Source: Adiantum capillus-veneris (lineage: Eukaryota; Streptophyta; Polypodiopsida; Polypodiales; Pteridaceae). From it: a DNA stretch of 64,000 nt. The stretch lies in the NCBI GenBank assembly GCA_014529385.2, contig CM043969.1:12296648-12360647 (forward strand), written 5' to 3'. Under the pieces are notes generated by a model. It was given only the letters and a program-made list of their open reading frames with translations. It searched no databases and was not told where the DNA came from. The translations under genes and the position numbers were made by a program. The first letter of the stretch is position 1. Every line of letters starts with the position of its first letter. Positions 37,590 through 48,858 of the stretch are shown here, in pieces.

Positions 37590-38575
37590 ACGCTTTTGCA
37601 GTGACACACCTAATCGCAATTGCAACCATGTGCCAATGCCTCACCGTACAACAACTTACAAACATATACTCCTGTCATTTTAGCAGCAACACACCTAGTC
37701 GGAATTGCAACCATGTGCCGAAGCATGAATGACTGGGAGCAACATAAAACATAGTCACCCTACGCTTTTGCAATGACACACCTACCCGCAATTGCAACCA
37801 TGTGCCAGTGCATCCACGCACGGTGACTTCTTTCAAACAGATGCTCCTATCATTCTAGCAGCAACACACCTAGTCCCAATTACAACCATGTGCCGAAGCA
37901 TGAATGACTGGGAGCAACATAAAACATAGTCATCCTACGCTTTTGCAATGACACACCTAGTCTCAATTGCAACCATGTGCCAGTGCATCCACGCACGATG
38001 TCGTCTTTCAAGATTCAAGCATATGAAACATTATGAAATTATTTGAGCACACATTCATGCATTAGATGCTACCGTCAATCTAGCAGCAACACACCTAGTC
38101 GCAATTGCAACCATGTGCCAAAGCATGAATGACGGGAAGCAACATAAAACATAGTCATCTTGCGTTTTTGCAATGACACACCTAGCCGCAATTGCAACCA
38201 TGTGCCAGTGCATCCACGCACGGTGAATTTTTTCAAACAGATGCTCCTGTCATTCTAGCAGCAACACACCTAGTCGCATTTGCAACCATGTGCCGAAGCA
38301 TGAATGAATGGGAGCAACATAAAACATAGTCACCCTACAATTTTGCAATGACACACATAGCCGCAATTGCAACCATGTGCCAGTGCATCCACCCACGGTG
38401 ACTTCTTTCAAACAGATGCTCCTGTCATTCTAGCAGCAACACACCTAGTCGCAATTGCAACCATGTGCCGAAGCATGAATGACTGGGAGCAATATAAAAC
38501 ATAATCATCATACGCTTTTGCAATGACACACCTAGCCGCAATTACAACCATATGCCAGTGCATCCACGTACGATG
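37590..38575. repeat. About 174-bp tandem array in the hAT, right side
   Basis: Units anchored on CTTTTGCAATGACACACC at about 37592, 37765, 37938, 38164, 38337 and 38512 (periods 173-175, one 226). Each unit contains two half-copies built around ACACACCTAGTCGCAATTGC followed by AACCATGTGCC. The array lies immediately upstream of the kinase gene and may hold its promoter. Confidence 0.92.
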
Positions 38576-39242
38576 ATTTGATAAAAGAAATTTTATACCT
38601 TTAAGTTTTAACGCAAAAAACTCAAAAAAACATCAATAAAATAAGGAAGGGATTAAAAAATTACTGCTACACTGCTTTGAGAATGTGGAAAGCTGCCAGA
38701 AAGTTTGGTGAAGAAGACTTTTCAATGTACCTCTCTTGTGAAAAAGACAAACACCGACGTCGCCTTTGTATAGCCACGGCGGGCCCGGCGGGGAAATTTC
38801 TTTACCCTGCGGGCCCGGTGGGCCTCGAGCTAGTCTCCAAGTCTCCTTGCAGGTCAAAAAAGATGAATGTCAATTAATATAATATTTGTTATTTTTCATT
38901 TCTATTGTTATTAACCTGAAATTGTAGTGTGATCACGTCATTTTGAAATCCTTGAATATAACCATTAACTCCATCATCCATAATATTGTTTGCAGAATGA
39001 AGATACAAAACTGACAAAAGTAAATTGATGAAAGTAAATCAATGACAATTGTACACATCATAGGCAAAATCACTTGATTGTTAAACTTTGCAAATGTAAT
39101 AGTTACAACACTATTGTCATTATTGAGAAAATATACACGGTTTTCCAATAGTTACAAAAAGACGTATACACGTCATCTCATGATACATATGCTATGAAAA
39201 AAGAAAACTAATGCTATCTAGCTATGTCTAGATTGATGTCGT

Positions 39243-40761
39243 CTAATTAGACGTCTCGTCACGTCCAAGCGGCGTATCTGTTGAATTCTGCAGAAAAAAC
39301 AATAAGACATCTTTCTGTAAGTATAAACATATAATTTACAAAACAATACAACAAATAGAAAAGAGTAACCCTAATACTGACCATGCCGCCGCGAGAACTC
39401 AAAATGTCCATCAGGACGTTTAAGCCCTTCCTGCTTGCGTACTCGTGCTCGTACGGTGTGGGCTCACGTCCTGTCTCACCACTGTCAAAACATACAAAGA
39501 ATCCATTATGTTAGAATTTAAAAACCCCTAAACCCTAAACTATCAAACCTAAAGATCAATGCAAAAACACTTACAAAATCGGCCTCAAATGATGCCCGCT
39601 AGGCAACTAGGCTCTGCTGGATCCTCCTCCCAACCTCCCTTTATAGGTGGGCTCGTAGCCCTTTGCCCTAGACGGATCCCCTGTCCACACTGCCTAGCCC
39701 GGCCCTTGGCCGTAGTCCCTGCCTAGCCTAGTTCTTAGGGTACAAGACCCGTGTCCTGTACCCTAAGAACTAGGTTAGGCAAGGAGTACGGCCAAGGGTC
39801 GGGCTAGGCAGTGTGGACAGGGGATCCGTCTAGGGCAAAGGGCTAGGAGCCCACCTATAAAGGGAGGTTGGGAGGAGGATCTAGTAGAGCCTAGTTGCCT
39901 AGTTTCTTATGGTACAGGACCCGTGTCCTGACACACCCGCCGCTCCCCAAGTGGTGCGAGCTCCCTGCCTCTACTCATGCTTTGGCTGCCTCCTTTTGTT
40001 GCTTCCACTTGTCAAGATTCTCGCGTGCTGCTTTCTTCGCATTCTTCCAATCTTCTTTAGCCAGTCAATCTGGTTTGTTCCACCCATGCTTTATTCCTTT
40101 TTGCACTTCAAAACGCTTGTGCTTGTAGTATTGGCACATTCGAACCTTCATTAGGTCTTCATTGAAGTGGTCATCCCGTGTTGAAACGGGAAACTCATCA
40201 TGAAGCATGCTGATGACTTTGTCTTTTAAATCACTTGGTACTTCACTCCATGTGTTTAGTATGTAGTGTCTAAATACCTGAGACAAAAGACAGCGCATGC
40301 GCAAGATCACCTTCTTGCCTTCATCCAAGATGATGCCACCGTTGAAGTCGACGGAGTACGACAAGCCCTCTCGCCATTGAGGCGTGAACCTGGGTGTCCC
40401 GACAGGGGTCTCTAGCGGCGTGTCGATGGGGGTACGGACGTCAAGTGTCTCCACTAGAGTCTGGGGCCCGAAGCAAGGAGTGTCAACTAGGGTGACTCCC
40501 GGAGGAGTAGCTAGTGGTGTGTAGCTGCTAGGAATGGCCGTCATCCGCGTAAAACCTAGCGTAGATGGTGATGGCATGGCTGGTGTGGGGGCGGGCAAAG
40601 AAGGGGAGGGTAAAGAGCCTTGTCAAACACGAGGTAGTGTCGAGGCATCGACGGTGTCGAGGCGGTGTCGAGGCATCGGCGGCGGCATCCCCACAACAAC
40701 CGCTGCCACCACCACTAGAGTGTCGGTGCCTAGACGAGTGTGAAGATCGTCTTGTCGACAC
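39243..40761 (-). pseudogene. CACTA TNPA-like gene (Transposase_24)
   Basis: Minus-strand, spliced. Main exon from about 40598 or 40761 down to about 39935: Pro/Thr-rich N-terminus, then a Transposase_24-like helical domain (DEGKKVILRMRCLLSQVF... WSEVPSDLKDKVISMLHDEFPVS... CQYYKHKRFEVQKGIKHGW). It continues after an in-frame TGA near 40075 as LAKEDWKNAKKAARENLDKW. Two downstream exons are supported by AG/GT borders: 39382-39481 (EPTPYEHEYASRKGLNVLMDILSSRGGM) and 39243-39287, which ends with the stop. In En/Spm this protein binds the subterminal repeats. A large palindrome lies in the intron (39600-39901). Confidence 0.7.
39600..39901. repeat. Large near-perfect palindrome, arms 144 bp
   Basis: Arms 39600-39743 and 39758-39901 are inverted copies with only a handful of mismatches, around a 14-base spacer. 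Each arm includes TGTGGACAGGGGATCCGT, AGGGCTAGGAGCC and a TATA-like CCTATAAAGGG, pointing outward. The same ordered block is present once, in direct orientation, at 3460-3570 beside a primer-site motif. I read it as an inverted pair of LTR- or TRIM-derived promoter pieces inserted in the TNPA gene. Confidence 0.9.
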
Positions 40762-40971
40762 CGAAGCTTTGGAGCATGCTGAATGCTCCGAAATAGAGGG
40801 ATATGCTAAAGGATTAGGAACGCATGATGGTGCTCTAGAGCGATGATGATCCTCGTACCACTACCTCTGCTGGGGTGACAAAGAAGAAAGAAAATCATCC
40901 TCATCCATAGCTACATTAAACACACGAACATTTAATCTTAGTATTGAATGAATAGAGAAGAAAACATGGAC

Positions 40972-40976
<5 letters not shown>

Positions 40977-41006
<30 letters not shown>
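40977..41006. repeat. (GA)n microsatellite
   Basis: GA run of about 30 bases between the TNPA-like and TNPD-like genes. Confidence 0.9.
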
Positions 41007-41008
<2 letters not shown>

Positions 41009-41082
41009 GAGGACTCATAAAGGGGGAGGGATTCCTATGTAGAGAGATTTCATTAAGGTTCTTGTGAATTTTTAAAAGAATT

Positions 41083-41327
41083 GTGCTCCGAGTGCGATGG
41101 AGACTGAAGCTGCAATTGCAAAGGTGATCCGTCTCTGCTCATAGATGCTGCTTGCCCCACCACTAGCCCTAGTGGGTGAAAGACACGCTAAGAAGCAGTA
41201 GTAGTGTTTCTTAGCGTCTCTTTCACCCGATCAAATAGATCTAGTGGTGGGACGAGCAACATCTATGAGCAGAGATAGATCACTTCCTTTGCAATTGCAG
41301 CTTCAATCTTAATCACACTCGGAGCAC
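41083..41327. repeat. Second palindrome, arms about 112-120 bp
   Basis: Left arm 41083-41194, right arm 41208-41327, 13-base spacer (CTACTACTGC-like). Conserved segments include GTGCTCCGAGTG, GAAGCTGCAATTGCAAAGG, CTCTGCTCATAGATG and GGGTGAAAGA. Arms match at roughly 85% by eye with small indels. No similarity to the palindrome at 39.6 kb. Located between the two CACTA genes. Confidence 0.85.
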
Positions 41328-43894
41328 ACTGCTCGTCGTCCCTGCTTGTGAGAACATACCTAGAGCATACGTACCTGGAGTGGACGCAAAGAAGATTAAA
41401 TACAATGATGCAATGACGCATATAGACAGGAATGGAGAAAAAGCCACGTGAATACAATATATATTATAAAACGGAGCAAAATTGTTCAAATACAATATTT
41501 ATGTCTATTAGAGGTCTCTCTCTCATCCTCGAATAGCTCAGCATAACTTCCTATATCTATATAGAGCTCTCCATTTAGACATATGTCCTCCGTTTCATTT
41601 TGTAGATCCTCTGCATGCACCCCATAGAGAATAGAAGCTTGATGCTCGTCTAGCACCACCTCAGCGACTTCTGACTGAGTATCTTCTCCGATTTCCTCCA
41701 TTGATGCCGTTGTGATTGGCACATGGTAGCCCTCATACGTCCGTGCACTACGAGGGGCTACCTCTATGACGTAGCACCAGTTTGATGTAGACTTGGTAGG
41801 ATGAAATATCACCTACCAGAGCCACATAACTTACATGAGAGTTTCCAAGCACATAACTTCTAAAATTGGATGTTAACTATTTACATACTTACTTGTTCAC
41901 AATGCTCGCGTAGTACGAAAGTGTCTCTTAGGTCAGTCCATTTCTTAGTTGAATCCACCTCAAGGAAACCAGACTCTCCTCTACGCACAGTAGAGTTGCG
42001 ACCCTCCATGATTATCTGGAACCATTGCACGTCAAACAAGTCGATAAAAAATCCTTTATAATCGATCCTCAAAATCTCTTGTAGCGTGCCGAAGTAAGTG
42101 AGTTCCGCCACCACGGGATCTGCATTAGAGGACCGTTGTCGACTGGACTGTTCAAATTTTGCCATGATTCCACAATCTTGAGTATAACGATTTTTGTCGA
42201 TCAGTTCCACCCTAAAATATCAACCTTTACACCATGTTGTTGTGTATGACTTATACTACAACCAACAAAGATTATGAGTGGCCGTTCAGACGTCTAGAAA
42301 GTCACTAGTCGTACATTACAAACTTACCTTGGTCGTGCAACCCCGAGAGTACTCCCACTCCTCCTCAGTCCACTTCTTCACCGCACTGTTGTGCGCTTTT
42401 CAATTGGTTGTGCAACCATCTTAAGCTCATGAATGTTGGTAGGATCTCTAGACCCGTCGGATAATGAATCGATGGTCGTCTTCCCCATCTCCACTCGATT
42501 CGTGTGCTTTATTGCTCTTGCTTTGCATCCTCATATCTTGAAATCCACTTTTGCATCACTGGATTTTGAATCATGCAAAATCGGTTGATTTTAGCCTCTA
42601 GATCTTCCATCATCTTCTTCTCAACACTGAGATTGCACATGACAATCCCAGATATGCACTCATCATCTATGGTTCACCATAGCCTGTCCCGGGTTTTATC
42701 AAATCCATCTAGCCGCTCTCCAACATAAACTAGGGACTCTGATACTAGCCAACCTTCTTCCATGCTATCCTTCGGACGTGCCTTCTAACGCACATATCCC
42801 TTGAGCGTTTTCATGAAACGTTCTAAAAACAACATCCATCTGGAATGTACTGTGCCAGCTATTTCCACCTCATCAACTATGTGAACAACAAGATGCACCT
42901 GAATGGTTAGTATGGTAGTAGAAAAGTGTTTCTCAAACATGCAAACAACCTCCACAGTGTTTAGTTTGGCGAATGGTATGGAGTGTACGTTGATCTCCTT
43001 TTGTGAGATCCATTGTACCAACTTTGCAAGTTTGTAGATTGTATTACGGACGTCAAGAGACAAACATCCCTCAATGGCCACCGGTAAAATAAACTGCAAA
43101 CTACGTGCAGCAATGATATTAAAGTCCACATACAAATTTGCTACACAATTCCCACTATGATATATTCCACTTCAGACATACCTGACACATTTCATGCCAG
43201 TCGTGTGACTTCAAACCGGTAAGCTTTCCTTCTTTAGTAAAACACGTTCAGAGCGAGTGCCTTATGCCAGTGGGGGTCCGCATAGATCAAATGGTCTCTT
43301 TTACTTTGCGTTCTTGGGCTCCTATGAAAATCCATGGTGCTTTAGGGAGTTTTATCAATCCATCGGATGCTCTCTGCCGGTCAATATTTCTCCATACGAT
43401 CCACATTTCTAAGGTCAACCCTGGCTCCCAAAGTATCTTTCTTGCCAGTCAGATGGTCCCATAGCAGACTACCCACATTCTTGAATATGTGCATTGGATG
43501 GAGCAAGTGATTAATCATGAGTCGGGGCCAATACGGTAACTCGTACCATAGAGAGAGTCTCTTCATCCCTCGGGGTGAACCATCATCACACATCTAGTTC
43601 TGCTCTAACCATGCTTGTGGAGACATCCTCGGTGGCTCTCTTCCCAAAAAGTCGTCGCGTAACACATGATTCTCTGGAAGATACACTTCATGACCTTCAT
43701 AGATTTTCTTCTTCAATGAGGACGCCCGACGTGCATTCATTCTAGGTCCACATGTGACACATGCTCTGTATCCGCTTGTTTGAAGACCTGCATGTATACA
43801 CATGATAATAGATAAGCTTGAGAAAAACCAAGATTTACAGTGTTTGAGTTTGATTATAAATCACCTGAACATTCTGTTAGTCCGGGATAGTCAT

Positions 43895-43927
43895 GGGTGT
43901 AAGCATGTTAACTTGTCATGCTTTTTG
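43895..43927. repeat. Element X left terminal inverted repeat
   Basis: About 33 bases from GGGTGTAAGC through CATGCTTTTTG; it pairs with 53765-53797 on the opposite strand. One mismatch (G/A at position 5). Confidence 0.9.
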
Positions 43928-44091
43928 TGCTACTTATCATGTGGCAACAAGCATATATTGTAAGCATAATGAGAGTGTAACTTTTCAAACGTGTGGGAAT
44001 CCATCAAATATTTCAAAATAGGGAGACCACCCTGAATACACTTTCCTGACCATTTACGCAGTGTTACTCTGAGGGGAGTGGGGCAGTCAAA

Positions 44092-44320
44092 ATGCGTGGA
44101 GAGAAGCTGAGTGGGGCAGTCAACATGCATGGAGAGAAGCGGGACGCAAGGGCCAGAGGTAAGAGGGGCGCAGGGGCCAAAGGTAAGAGAGAACCAAAAA
44201 CAAAGTCGAGGGCTGAACTTTCTGCTACTTCTTCTCTGCCCCGAAAAAGGGTGAAGCTCTCTGATTCCCCAGCATCCCCAATGGAAAAGACCTTGCATAC
44301 AAAGGGAAAGGATGACTCAG

Positions 44321-44381
<61 letters not shown>

Positions 44382-45898
44382 CTCATTATGATTTGCGAGG
44401 ATAGTTGTTGGTGCTGTCTTGGCTGGAGAGTTGTCCCTTGATGTCCGATTTAGCAGTAGGACATGAATAGTCACTTGAAATACAACCGCTCAAGTCGAAG
44501 TCTGGCTCAAGAAGCACAAACCAGTGTTTGATTTGAACCTTGAAATTGGAAGGAAGTGCTCAATACTGCACTTTCCTACTGCTAATCTTGTGACATTGGG
44601 GGTGTGCAGGCCGATGGAAAGCTCCAAAGTTTACAGTCCTAGTACAGAGCAAGTTCTGTATTACAGCAGAAGAGTTCAATGATGTTCATGGCCTCTCCCT
44701 GGCTGGTGCCAACCCCAAACTAGTGAGGTGGGATCAGATCAGTGATGTGGAGTGGTTCAGTGTTTTTAGAGAGTCAAAGAATCGTAGTCAGTATCGCATT
44801 AAATGCAGTTGTTTGCGTACTGATATGTTCGACCACGTGATGCAACTGCATTACAAGGTGTACCAGAAGCCCCCAACAAACATGGAGATCAACTCTGCAT
44901 TCGCCAAGGGGTTTGTAAAAGAATTCAGCCCAGCGGCAATTACAAGTAGCTCAGCCATGCAATTCAATTGGGTTGAATTCGCTGTCCAGCATTTGCAGGA
45001 CCTCCGAGAGAAAGGGTACTATGAGGCCCATATCGAAAAGTGGAAGATGCACAATGTATGTCTAAACATCGAGGAGGCGCAAGCTGAAATGAAGGAGGAT
45101 ACCAAGGAGACACCCATCTCTCGCCACAACACTCACCAGCAGGCTGAAAGCCTGTCATTTTTTGGCGTTGAGAATTTGCAGCACATAAAGGCTGCCTCTG
45201 AAATTCTCAGCAAACAACTGCAAGATGCTAAAGAACATCTTCTAACTGCAAAATCAGACTTTGAAGCTGTGAGGGTTGTCCAAGCAAGCAATGCTAGGGT
45301 CACCCCAATTGTGCTTGCTATGAGACAAAAGCTTCACGACGTTGAAAATGAATTACAGAGGTTACTATAGAGCGACAATGTGGATGCAAAGAGGGAAATA
45401 GAGTGTAAAGTAAAAATAGAGGCATTTAAAGAGACATTGGAAGGTTTGGCATTTCCTAACAGTGAGGACACTCTTGCTACTGACTCAACTTGTCAGCATG
45501 TAAGTGCGTGGCTTTTATGCTTCTACCGTATGATTGGAATATGTGCACAACAAACCTATGTACTTACCATGCTCCTCTTTTTTTTGGTGTGCAGATTAAT
45601 GTGGACGTTATGGAAGCAAAAGTGAATGCATGTGAAGGTCAACTACAGCTCCTAATGCACATGAGCAAGATGCTACAAGGCTCCTCCATTCCCACTACCC
45701 TATGTAATGGCTATGGGCACTTTTATAGAAAGTATAGAAGGGGTATGCGATGGGACGATGATCAACCCGTGCAGTGGCTGCAGTTTGCCACTTGAAGTAA
45801 AGGGAATCTCTTCCACGGTCAAGATGCCCTGTGGGCATAGCTACCACTTTCTCTGCTTTGCAACTGCATGCTCCTGCCGACAAAATGTAGAGCTGTGA
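44092..45898 (+). pseudogene. Element X gene X1: coiled coil plus RING-like finger
   Basis: Three exons with consensus borders: 44092-44320 (basic, NLS-like PRKRVKL), intron with (CT)n, 44610-45499, intron, 45595-45898. Splice phases agree (exon 1 to 2 phase 1, exon 2 to 3 phase 0). Exon 2 encodes an unrecognised globular domain (KFTVLVQSKFCITAEEF... RWDQISDVEWFSVFRES... KCSCLRTDMFDHVM) and then a long coiled coil (ISRHNTHQQAES... ASEILSKQLQDAKEHL). Exon 3 ends with CSGCSLPLEVKGISSTVKMP followed by CGHSYHFLC, a RING-like zinc module. One in-frame TAG (45368) and a frame change in exon 3 suggest early decay. Architecture parallels the hAT cargo at 34633-35589. Confidence 0.65.
44322..44379. 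repeat. (CT)n microsatellite
   Basis: Pure CT run of about 58 bases directly after the exon-1 donor of X1, so it is intronic. Confidence 0.95.
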
Positions 45899-45984
45899 CC
45901 TGCCAGCAAAGGATACCACAAGAATGGTGTTGGAAACCCACAGGGCAAAGACATCCAATCACACCAACATCTGTCAAGATTATA

Positions 45985-46850
45985 CAGGGTGTGCTAATTA
46001 GCATACCCAGTGTGTTAATTAGAATATTTAGTGTGTTAACTGGATATGCTAATTAGCATACTGGGTATGCTAATTTATATACTGGGTATACTAATTAGCA
46101 TACCGAGTGAGAATATTGAGTGTGTTAACTGGATATGCTAATTAGCATATCTTGTATGCTAATTAGCATACCCTGTGCTTAGTGTACAGATTAGAGTAAG
46201 TTTGGTATATTAGCATATCTAGTAATTTAACTACCATATCCAAATGCTAACTAGCAAACTGTATATGCTGATTAGCATACTGGGTATGTTGATTAGCGTA
46301 TTGGGTATGCTGATTAGCATACTGGATATGCTTATTAGCATATTGGATATGCTAAATAGCATACTGGATATGCTAATTAGTATAGTGGGAATGCTCATTA
46401 GCATACTGGGTATGCTGATTCACGTAATGAGTATGCTGATTAGCATATTGGATATGCTTATTAGCATATTGGATATGCTAATTAGCATACTGGATATGCT
46501 AAATAGCATACTGGGTATGCTAATTAGCATACTGGAAATACTAAATAGCATACTGGGTATGCTAATTAGCATACCCACTATGCTCATTAGTATACCCAAT
46601 ATGCTAATTAGCATATCTAGTGTGCTAATTAGCATATCTTGTATGCTAATTAGCATACTTGTGCTCAGTGTACAGACTAGAGTAAGTTTTTTGTCATAAT
46701 GGCAAATCTAGTAAGTAAGCTACCATCTCGAGATGCAAACTAGCATATTTGATATGCTAGTTAGCATACTCAGCAATTCGAATTAGCATACTGGGCTTAT
46801 CAGCATAATGGATTCCAATGTATGTCAGGCCGCACACATAGTCACAACAT
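45985..46850. repeat. Palindromic minisatellite A of element X
   Basis: About 35-40 degenerate copies of a 20-23-base unit built on the palindrome TATGCTAATTAGCATA with spacers such as CTGGG, CCCAG, CTGGA. Every unit can form a small hairpin. It lies between X1 and the splice acceptor of X2 (46911-46914). The array produces a spurious repetitive ORF (MLISILGML-type) at 46244-46699. Confidence 0.92.
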
Positions 46851-46914
46851 ATAAAACATTTTCTAGCATACATGACATGCTTATATGAGTCTTAATCCAC
46901 GTTTTCTTTTGCAG

Positions 46915-48858
46915 GCTTGGGGCAGTCCCTCCGTGATGTGGGCAGTGTGCATGACACGAAGGGCAAGGGAAAGGCTGTAATGGAGGACCTTTCGATCAAG
47001 GATAGTGATGAGCTGGATACAGGTGAGAACCCTTCGACGGAGAAGGGTGTTGAGCTAGATGCAGGGAGTGAAGGGGTGGATGAGGGCTTCCAGCAGATGC
47101 CAAATGAAATCATGAAAACAACGGAGGAAGGCGGTGATGTGAGCAGGAACTCAGAAGATGAAAAAGAAGATGATTTTTTTGTCATGGCTCCTCGTGTGCC
47201 TCGTGTGCCAGTGATGCCTGCTGCTACTGACAAATCAGAAGCTGACAAATCAGAAGCTGACAAATCAGAAGCTGACAAATCAGAAGCTTCTCATCAGACA
47301 GTGGCTAGTGGCTCAGGGGAAACTTTGAAGAATGACAACATAGAAGATGAGCAAGAAGTTGGTGACAACATCCCTCTTGAGGGTTTTTTGCGTAAAGCTC
47401 AGCTGAAAAGAAAAGTTGGCCTTGAAGAGGTACCCGAAGACATTGCAAGCACAGCCTCTGGTTTGGACAAGGTTGAAAGCTCCAAAGGTGAAAAGAAAGC
47501 CACCCGCTCAATAGCTTGCAAAAAATTGTGTTAAGACTTATTGCTCCCTACCCGGTTGTGCCCTTCACTGTATATGCTAGACCATTTTGAAACCCAAATC
47601 GTATTGTAACTGACATGCATTTTGTTTTCGAATGAAAATGTATTTTTGTGCAATATAAATCTAAGCAGCAGTTCATTGTAATTTTTGCGGTTTTTCTTTT
47701 TTAAACTTGTTCATTTCGTATCGCGGTTTCCCTGCAGAGGAAGAGAAACAGGAATTAATCGTAATGCCTGATGCAACTGCGGCCATGCAATGGCAGAAAT
47801 TACGGAGATGGCGAGCCCACAAAGCCAGGCAGTTAAGGAGACAGAAAATGGAGATTGAAAAACGCCTTGAACGATATTCACAGCTTGCCCGTACTATTAT
47901 TGAGCGCCTAAATTATGTGCACCCAAGTGGGCCAGTTATTTTTTCTGAATGGTATCCTCTACCATACCTAATATGGGTGCCTAAGCGTTTATGTGATGAA
48001 AAAAGGGCTCTGCTGTTGGACCTGAATGGTCTTTTGGTGGCAGTGGTAGAGCCTCGCTTTGGTGAAAAGCCCCTGGCATATGAAGATGAAATGCTGAAAT
48101 ACGATGTACTTGATAAGCAGGTGTTCTGTCGCAAGGACAACCATTTTTTTTTGGACTGGTGCCTACAGTTCTTTAATGTGTTTATATGGAGCACAAGCCT
48201 CCATAGTAAAGTCATGAGTATTTGTCGTACTGTTTTTAAAGAGCAGGGGCCAAAGATTACTGGGTTTTTTGCTCAAGCGCACTGTCCAAAGCAATCCTGG
48301 CAGATCCAGAGAAAACCTGTGTTTATGAAAGACTTATCCTTGTTCTGGAAACACGCTCCGGGGTACAACGCCCAAAACACACTTATAATCAATAATAGCT
48401 TCTACAAAGTGTTTTAGAACCCACCACAAACTTGGCTTGTTACTCCCAGTCTAGAGCACCAGAGTGCTGAGCAGAGGGAAAAGTTCCTTATAGAAACTTT
48501 GCAGTCCTGGCTTTTTCTTTGGCTGCAAACGGATGATCGGAAAGCATATGTTTCTGATAATGTGTTTGAGACAGGCTCAGATGAGTTTTTTGATGCAGTC
48601 GTCAAACGTTTGCTTGACATTCAAAAGAGGGATATAGAGGCTAAAAGACTAGAAGAACTTCGTCGCAAATAGCGAGAAGCTGACCTAGAAGCAGAAAGAG
48701 AGAAAGAAAAGCTGGAGAGGGAAAGAAGAGAAAGTGAGCAGCATAGTGCCGACCTAGAAGCAAAGGAGGAAGCAGAGAGAAAAGAAAAGAGGCAGCAGGA
48801 AGAAGACAAACAGCGAGGACAACCCGGTCACTACAAGCGCCCTCCAAGGAGGCCTTAA
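46915..48858 (+). pseudogene. Element X gene X2: FCP1/NIF-type HAD phosphatase-like protein
   Basis: Exon 46915-47487 (acceptor TTTTGCAG, donor AAAG/GTGAAA) and exon 47738-48858 (acceptor CCCTGCAG); phases fit. The first exon is acidic with four DKSEA repeats (about 47229-47288). The second has a basic helical start (RRWRAHKARQLRRQKMEIEKRL), then an FCP1-homology (NIF) domain: RALLLDLNGLLVAVVEPRF, FLDWCLQFFNVFIWSTSLHSKV, GFFAQAHCPKQSW, VFMKDLSLFWKHAPGYNAQN and TLIINNSFYKVF, closing with a charged coiled-coil tail. In FCP1-type phosphatases motif I is DxDx(T/V); here it is DLNG, lacking the second Asp, so catalysis is doubtful. Two in-frame TAG codons (48415, 48670) interrupt the tail. Confidence 0.75.

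Larger units (their letters stand above)
30733..38962. mobile_element. hAT transposon with kinase and RING-like cargo, 8.2 kb
   Basis: Body 30741-38954, flanked by a perfect 8-bp duplication AATATAAC (30733-30740, 38955-38962). Ends are CAGGGATTTTAA (left) and, inverted, CAAGGATTTCAA (right), an imperfect TIR of about 27 bases. Contents in order: GC-rich subterminal block, 151-bp tandem array, hAT transposase (+), coiled-coil/RING-like gene (-), kinase gene (-), 174-bp tandem array, second GC-rich subterminal block. The cargo genes lie wholly between the TIRs, so they moved with the element unless acquired later. Confidence 0.9.

Noticed and set aside
46244-46699. 151-codon ORF of MLISILGML-type repeats (and its minus-strand partner 46420-46656)
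   Set aside because: It is the translation of the palindromic minisatellite; periodicity comes from the DNA repeat, not from a protein.
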